Of a stretch of 64,000 nt of DNA, positions 62,301 through 64,000 are shown in pieces (position 1 is the stretch's first letter; each line of letters opens with the position of its first letter). The notes beneath the pieces are model-generated. The model was not told the origin of the DNA, made no database searches, and worked only from the letters and a program-made list of their open reading frames with translations. The position numbers and the translations under genes are program-made. Source of the DNA: Liriodendron chinense (lineage: Eukaryota; Streptophyta; Magnoliopsida; Magnoliales; Magnoliaceae). The stretch is taken from contig ML058460.1 of assembly GCA_003013855.2 (NCBI GenBank), positions 744,001 through 808,000 of the forward strand. The letters run 5' to 3'.

Positions 62301-64000
62301 AAAGGGCCGGAAATATACTTCTTTCATGCAACCCATTCAGTGTTTAAATTATCTCCAATATTATCGAAATATCCCCGATATTATCTCTATTTCTAGCTCA
62401 GCAATACCGATAACACTGGTAGCGATACCGATAACACTGATAGTATAAAAAATTCTAGGTATCAGCAATGTATCACTAAATATTACCAATGTATCGATAT
62501 CGTCAATGTTTTCAATTGTATAAATTCCAGGCATCATTTGTATTACCAATGCATTGATATCGCCGGTGTATCACCAATATTTTTTACTGTGTAAATTCTA
62601 GGCGTCGCTTGTATTGTCAATGTAATTGCAATATTTCAGTAATATTGCCAATGTATCGATATTGCTAAAAATTTGTATATTAAAAAATTGTCATTTCATA
62701 TTTTTTTATGGACGCATGGTTGTATGCAGTGTTCAATTTGTTGACAATAATATCATGATATTATCATTATTGCAACATGGCAATAACGAGACCACAATCT
62801 TTAGTTTCTTTTTCAGTTGTTAATAATTTGTTGGAAAATATCATGTGTTGCCAATATTTTGAAATATCAATGGATGTTTGGATGGAAGGTCAAACAAATA
62901 TTGGATGGATAGATAGGATGGATGAGATGGTTTGAATGATTTCTTACGGTAGCACATGCTTTTAGGCCCCCATTTAATAGAAACCTATTATGTATGCAAT
63001 TTTTTTTTATTTTTTATTTTTTTTTTGAAGATTAACATAGATTAATTAGAAGAAAACAGAACTACAAAAGGAGCCAGGCCGCCGAGATGGCAGCCCAACT
63101 AGCCAGGTAGAAAAGAAACATCACAACCCTTAAACATGTCATCATTGGCGGCCCATTCTATCACTAGCCATATTATGTATGCAATTTTTTTACTCATAAA
63201 TATGCAAATGTGTGTATTTTATCATCTCCTGAGGTTTCACTGAAAAATTCCACAATTTTACCCGCATTTCCGGTTATCAACGAAATTATCGGTAACATCG
63301 ATATTGTTTCCGTATCCCCGGCTAGCGAAACATATAGCAATACCGAAACTTCGAACACTAAACCCATTAAACAATTTATTCTATAAACTAAAAACTAAAA
63401 TAAATCAAGACACAATGTCACATCCATGAATCTTTCAAAGAAAAAAATGTCACATCCATTAATATTCAGGGCTTTTGATCGCAGTGTTCCATAGTCATGT
63501 CCAATTTCGCTGCATACATTTACCAGTGTGACATACCACGCAACTATGGGGCAATTCTTACAGCATGATATGCACAAATATTACAGTTCAAATTTGCAAA
63601 GAAAATGTGATGAAGCTATAAAATTGTAGGTCCCATAAAACATTCAAGTGGCCAGACAGAATGAAGGACACAAGATGCACTAGAAACCGGCAAACACCCA
63701 TGTGCATCACTCGACAGAAGATAACACTAGAATCACACAATTGCAATAAAGAAAAGAAAATAAAAGTTGTCCCCAAAATGGAATAAGGTGTTTCGGAAAA
63801 ATACAAAATTAAAGATGATTGTTAAATACAAACACTAGAGATGTACTCAAAATCACTCATTAACTCTGTCAAGAAAATGAAGATCAAATCAAGGGACTAT
63901 GACTAAATGAATTACAAATCAAATTTAAATAAGAGAACTGATAAGAAATACCTTTTGGTAGATCTCTTCTTGCCAATCAACAACACCTGTATGCCCTGTC
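31022..64000 (-). CDS. MED15A: Mediator complex subunit 15a, C-terminal 7 exons (5' part beyond window)
   Basis: MED15 is a tail subunit of Mediator, the nuclear complex linking transcription factors to RNA polymerase II. In Arabidopsis MED15a (NRB4) acts in salicylic acid responses. Exons on the minus strand, 5' to 3': >64000-63952, 61448-61374, 61184-59745, 33030-32686, 32019-31834, 31757-31669, 31226-31022. All junctions are GT...AG and keep one frame of about 795 codons ending in TGA. Diagnostic pieces are DWQEEIYQK, IKSMKELYFPELNEMYQKIN, LRYFKNLLERMITFLQLPKS, a long Gln-rich middle, SMVDRIAGSAPGNGSRAAVG, EIREINQRLIDTVVEISDED, PVLPLRLIVPANYPNCSPV and QPMSLGEMARTWDICVRKVV. No stop or frameshift is present, so the gene looks intact. 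The N-terminal KIX domain lies outside the window. Confidence 0.93.
33083..33190. repeat. Short tandem repeat next to the intron acceptor
   Basis: GAACGTATTGTAGAAATTGTA and close variants occur about four times ('ggaacgtattgtataatg', 'agaacgtattgtagaaattg', 'ggaacgtataatacattt', 'ggaacgtattgtagaaattg'). It sits 50-160 bp upstream of the exon at 33030 on the gene strand. Confidence 0.8.
33191..34040. other. Intron sequence, nothing recognised
   Basis: No element ends or coding similarity were identified apart from scattered low-complexity sequence. Confidence 0.4.
34045..35290. mobile_element. Composite foldback element, TAGTTGACT termini
   Basis: The left end carries GTTGACTACCATATAGTTGA and the right end carries AATTGACTACATAGTATAGT then CAACTA, an inverted pair. 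Between them lie several GTGGGCC-type arms and a short (CATA)n/(TGTA)n run near 34840-34910. It may be two elements joined. Confidence 0.5.
35330..35814. mobile_element. Foldback MITE pieces, ACCACCATAAGCTTATG type
   Basis: Three blocks repeat 'atgtgtatatgccatccaat' and 'gacatcct(g/a)aa(a/g)at' with small changes. The same 'accaccataagcttatg' segment recurs at 49228 and 58852. Confidence 0.55.
35916..36080 (+). mobile_element. tRNA-derived SINE with target duplication
   Basis: The head reads 'ttgcctcattggtagactc' (A-box-like) and 'ggtcttggtctcgaaaccc' (B-box-like). A tail of 14 A residues ends at 36080. It is flanked by AGCTAACACTTAGTGTTT (35898-35915) and AGCTACACTTAGTGTTT (36081-36097), differing by one base. 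It landed at the very left end of the hAT element. Confidence 0.85.
36390..36545. repeat. (CATC)n / (CATA)n microsatellite block
   Basis: Alternating runs such as 'catccattcatccattcg', 'acatacatacatacata' and 'catccatccatccatgcatg'. Confidence 0.9.
36568..36690. repeat. Left array of GCATATGCGATC palindromic motifs in the hAT element
   Basis: Six or more copies of CGCATATG/GCATATGCGATC-type words occur in about 120 bp. A matching array is at 45712-45792. Symmetric placement inside both ends suggests transposase-binding subterminal repeats. Confidence 0.75.
36776..36784 (+). promoter_or_regulatory. Possible TATA box of the hAT transposase gene
   Basis: TATAAAAAG follows a CT-rich stretch and precedes about 850 bp of CT/CAAG-rich leader before the ATG at 37638. 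Position and sequence are plausible; there is no other support. Confidence 0.35.
37550..37590. repeat. (CT)20 microsatellite in the hAT leader
   Basis: An uninterrupted CT run of about 40 bp, 50 bp upstream of the transposase ATG. Confidence 0.95.
37972..37997 (+). repeat. 26-nt C homopolymer in hAT coding sequence
   Basis: An uninterrupted C run encoding polyproline between the BED finger and the catalytic region. Confidence 0.9.
38440..38654 (+). repeat. 5' LTR of the Copia element
   Basis: 215 bp from TATAGGAAGTGTAAG to CAAATCTTCTTCTA. It contains TATAATAAAATAGAG, a possible TATA box, and a CT-rich region downstream of it. Confidence 0.88.
39277..42640 (+). pseudogene. Copia pol (protease, integrase, RT, RNase H), broken
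   Basis: The protease segment has SWVIDSGASSHMTDKTH (catalytic DSGA). The GAG-pre-integrase region has CCLGHPSLSRLKLLF. The integrase zinc finger and core include LACETCEFSKHH, FELVHSDVRGPAPV and GVTERKNRHLLEV. The reverse transcriptase follows: YKAHLVAKGFTQTYGVDYFE, LFQLDVKNSFLHKD (the usual N-A-F-L-H-G region altered), and the active-site box YVGDIVLSGDD (the usual YVDD has become YVGD). RNase H with the C-terminal motif reads STSGYCTFLGGNLVTWKSKK and VVARSSVEAEYKAMAHATCE. At least seven stops or shifts separate these. The domain order marks Ty1/copia. Confidence 0.88.
42648..42864 (+). repeat. 3' LTR of the Copia element
   Basis: 217 bp, closely matching the 5' LTR with about eight substitutions or small indels, for example gtaAgat/gtaGgat, catcAGg/cctcAAg and a 'tctcct' duplication. 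The modest divergence means a fairly old but not ancient insertion. Confidence 0.88.
42982..43616 (-). mobile_element. TRIM-like miniature LTR retrotransposon in the hAT gene
   Basis: Two direct repeats of 289 bp (42982-43270 and 43327-43615) enclose only 56 bp. Read on the minus strand each repeat begins TGT(T/A)GGG and ends TG(C/T)GTCA. The 56 bp starts with 'AAGTGTTATCAAAGCGGGAG', resembling an initiator-tRNA-Met primer-binding site (TGGTATCAGAGC) with changes. TAGTGTA flanks both sides (42975-42981, 43617-43623). hAT coding resumes after the insert. There is no coding capacity. The fit to a TRIM is good, but the flank length (7 bp) is longer than the usual 5. Confidence 0.72.
45114..45143 (+). 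repeat. 30-nt G homopolymer in hAT coding sequence
   Basis: An uninterrupted G run encoding polyglycine just before the acidic tail of the transposase pseudogene. A run this long may be mis-sized in the assembly. Confidence 0.9.
45712..45792. repeat. Right array of GCATATGCGATC motifs in the hAT element
   Basis: 'gcggtcacatatgcaattg', 'gatcacatatgcgcacagg', 'catatgcaatcacacatga' and 'tcgcatatgcgattc' mirror the array at 36568-36690. Confidence 0.7.
45890..46125. repeat. GATATCG-rich right subterminal region of the hAT element
   Basis: Frequent GATATCGAT, CATCGATGC, GCGATACA and ATTGCCGATATC words. The same motif mix marks both ends of the short family member at 62338-63360. Confidence 0.65.
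46126..46440. other. Intron sequence, nothing recognised
   Basis: A-rich and non-coding, with no repeat ends seen. Confidence 0.4.
46441..46920. mobile_element. Decayed foldback-type repeats
   Basis: Short blocks such as 'tatccaatcatca', 'atagaaaacaatgga' and 'atggtggcc(c/t)acatgat' recur three times. They resemble foldback arms but no full element can be bounded. Confidence 0.45.
46921..47276. other. Intron sequence of unknown origin
   Basis: More GC-rich than its surroundings ('cggtagcaggggtccaacgg', 'tcccccgagggttgatcagg'). It has no coding match. Its position next to the SINE tail suggests transposon-derived sequence. Confidence 0.3.
47277..47308. repeat. 32-nt G homopolymer
   Basis: An uninterrupted G run next to the SINE-like copy. 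On the minus strand it lies where a SINE tail would be. Confidence 0.9.
47309..47425 (-). mobile_element. Second SINE copy, same family as 35916-36080
   Basis: On the minus strand it reads 'catgccttggtggtagactc' (A-box-like), 'gagtttcaacacgaggtcat', 'gggttcgagtacc' (B-box-like) and 'gtggtgaaatccc'. These match the head of the SINE at 35916 block by block. Its 3' side runs into a C tract rather than an A tail. Confidence 0.65.
47426..47898. other. Intron sequence, nothing recognised
   Basis: A short direct duplication of 'ggg(a/g)at(a/t)(a/g)(t/g)gctttcaa' lies near 47640-47670. Nothing else is supported. Confidence 0.35.
47907..48770. mobile_element. hAT MITE, CAATGTTGTCAAATCG termini, 8-bp duplication
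   Basis: It begins CAATGTTGTCAAATCGTA and ends TACGATTTTAACAACATTG, an inverted pair with few changes. CATGTAAG flanks it at 47899-47906 and 48771-48778. Inside both ends are multiple ATCGTA/TCGTACGA words, likely subterminal binding repeats. It has no coding capacity. Confidence 0.9.
48870..49151. mobile_element. Relic of a GCTATTAAAAACAGTG-ended hAT element
   Basis: The right end GCTATGAATGCTATTAAAAA, continuing CAGTG after removal of the nested MITE, is the mirror of CACTGTTTTAAATAGCGGAT at 35815. GCTA-rich words lie inside both. The two ends may belong to one old element split by everything between them, but no target duplication supports that. Confidence 0.4.
49009..49139. mobile_element. 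131-bp hAT MITE, TAGGGGTGTCAATGG termini, 8-bp duplication
   Basis: TAGGGGTGTCAATGG... and ...CCATTGACACCCCTA are perfect 15-bp inverted ends. TTAAAAAC flanks both sides (49001-49008, 49140-49147). It was inserted into the end of the older GCTATTAAAAACAGTG element. Confidence 0.92.
49152..49858. mobile_element. Foldback-type repeats with duplicated blocks
   Basis: 'cacctgagtttt(g/a)gat', 'ggctgattttt(t)gg' and 'gtaaaatgagg' recur several times. It includes the 'accaccataagcttatg' block seen at 35800. Its continuation lies at 58614-58960, beyond the LTR insertion. Confidence 0.55.
51442..52365 (+). repeat. 5' LTR of the chromovirus
   Basis: The length excess over the 3' LTR comes mainly from one stretch at about 51627-51735, with repeated GGGCGCCCGA palindromes and a duplicated 'ggacgtcttt(c/g)g' unit. 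It shares the TAGTTTAGTACTTTTACTTG region and the leader with the 3' copy. Confidence 0.93.
52370..52381 (+). promoter_or_regulatory. Primer-binding site, tRNA-iMet
   Basis: TGGTATCAGAGC lies four bases after the LTR end. It is complementary to the 3' end of initiator tRNA-Met, the common primer of plant chromoviruses and Copia elements. Confidence 0.9.
52657..57480 (+). pseudogene. Chromovirus gag-pol with chromodomain, broken by stops and shifts
   Basis: Gag runs from ATG 52657 with an early stop (52735-52737), the gag core (FLDWVADMDHYFEWYDMSEN, MKLVGQAKLFW) and a zinc knuckle CYECGNLGHISNQC near 53710. It ends at a stop at 53962-53964. The protease has IVDSGSC; a second stop is at about 54099. 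The RT segment has ALLTPKKDGTWRMCVDSRAI and FSKIDLKSGYHQI, then a frameshift near 54940, then VVYFDDILIYS (YFDD active site). RNase H has VACDASGVGIGGVLSQ. Integrase has an H-H-C-C finger (CRTCQLAKQ) and core D...D...E residues (ISMDFVLGL, VSDRDVRFTS, QTDGQTEVVNR). After a second shift near 56920 comes a chromodomain (YLVKWRNKPLSESTWLTEAE). The frame runs into the 3' LTR, stopping at 57478-57480. Confidence 0.93.
57396..58254 (+). repeat. 3' LTR of the chromovirus
   Basis: It is nearly identical to the 5' LTR except for the GGGCGCCCGA stretch (shorter here), a local 'aggaccgaagagctga' duplication at about 57564-57597, and about ten substitutions. Its first 85 bp are coding (end of the pol frame). 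Confidence 0.93.
58614..59744. mobile_element. Foldback-type repeats and microsatellite at the start of the giant intron
   Basis: It continues the repeat block of 49152-49858 (58614-59160). A (CATG/TGTA)-rich microsatellite lies at about 59284-59420, then 59540-59744 has no feature until the splice donor at 59744. Confidence 0.5.
60360..60480 (-). repeat. (CAG/CAA)n polyglutamine tract in MED15a exon
   Basis: On the gene strand, CAG and CAA codons run with occasional CAT (His) interruptions, giving a Gln/His-rich low-complexity stretch. Such tracts are typical of MED15 in plants, fungi and animals, and vary in length between alleles. Confidence 0.9.
61449..62329 (-). other. Intron sequence with a three-copy tandem repeat
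   Basis: Near 61876-61975, 'ggacagataggatcatcaaa' followed by 'tacctttc' recurs three times at about 32-50-bp spacing. Otherwise it is unremarkable intron sequence. Confidence 0.6.
62338..63360 (-). mobile_element. Short deletion derivative of the hAT family at 35.9-46.1 kb
   Basis: It is flanked by AACCCATT at 62330-62337 and 63361-63368. It starts CAGTGTTTAAATT and ends CTTCGAACACTA, short imperfect inverted ends. Read on the minus strand, its first 180 bp match 36125-36320 and its last 250 bp match 45890-46120, but the transposase region is gone. GATATCG/CGATATTG words mark both subterminal zones. It sits in the 2.5-kb MED15a intron and has been hit by a LINE fragment. Confidence 0.85.
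63007..63170 (-). mobile_element. 5'-truncated LINE fragment with 21-bp target duplication
   Basis: On the minus strand it ends '...ctaattaatctatgttaatcttc' followed by an A-rich tail, like the 3' end of plant L1-type LINEs. TATTATGTATGCAATTTTTT(T) occurs at 62986-63006 and 63171-63191, a long duplication typical of target-primed insertion. Only about 150 bp of element body remain. Confidence 0.82.
63369..63951 (-). other. MED15a intron sequence next to the 5'-most visible exon
   Basis: AT-rich intron, no element seen. The donor AAG|GTATTT is at 63952/63951. Confidence 0.7.

Overview
The window is nuclear DNA from a flowering plant. It shows plant-type introns, plant LTR retrotransposon lineages, plant hAT, CACTA and MITE elements, and a plant Mediator subunit gene. 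The very abundant small foldback elements with GTGGGCCC-rich arms suggest a woody plant, perhaps a magnoliid, but the sequence alone does not fix the species.

Region 1 (about 1-12.45 kb) is an 11.5-kb CACTA (En/Spm-type) transposon at 922-12451. It has matching termini, ACT target duplications and arrays of a GCGACGGA motif inside each end. I see no transposase. It carries broken pieces of host genes: a first-exon fragment of plant ASPM (4287-4805), two exons of the C-terminus of CCR4-NOT subunit NOT1 (10767-11259), and two or more exon-like segments I could not name. Several foldback MITEs are nested in it.

Region 2 (12.5-31 kb) is intergenic and made of transposons: many foldback MITEs (two with clean 9-bp target duplications), three or four hAT MITEs (one with a perfect and one with a near-perfect 8-bp duplication), and a decayed Ty3/gypsy element with the Tat-lineage look (18.9-25.8 kb) that has no visible 3' LTR.

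Region 3 (31022 to the right edge, minus strand) is the one conserved host gene: MED15a, a tail subunit of the Mediator complex. Seven coding exons can be placed, the last six with exact splice junctions and one continuous reading frame (about 795 codons, C-terminal part). The 5' exons, including the KIX domain, lie beyond position 64000. Between two exons lies a 26.7-kb intron (33031-59744) filled with nested transposons. These are a degenerate hAT element (about 35.9-46.1 kb) hit by a SINE, a gag-less Copia and a TRIM-like element; further hAT MITEs; and a small non-autonomous LTR element whose right LTR was split by a 6.8-kb chromodomain-bearing Ty3/gypsy element (51442-58254). The next 5' intron holds a deletion derivative of the same hAT family, itself hit by a LINE fragment.

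The only gene that looks functional is MED15a. Everything else recognisable as coding is mobile-element protein or captured gene fragment carrying stops and frameshifts. Exact target duplications allow the order of several nested insertions to be read.
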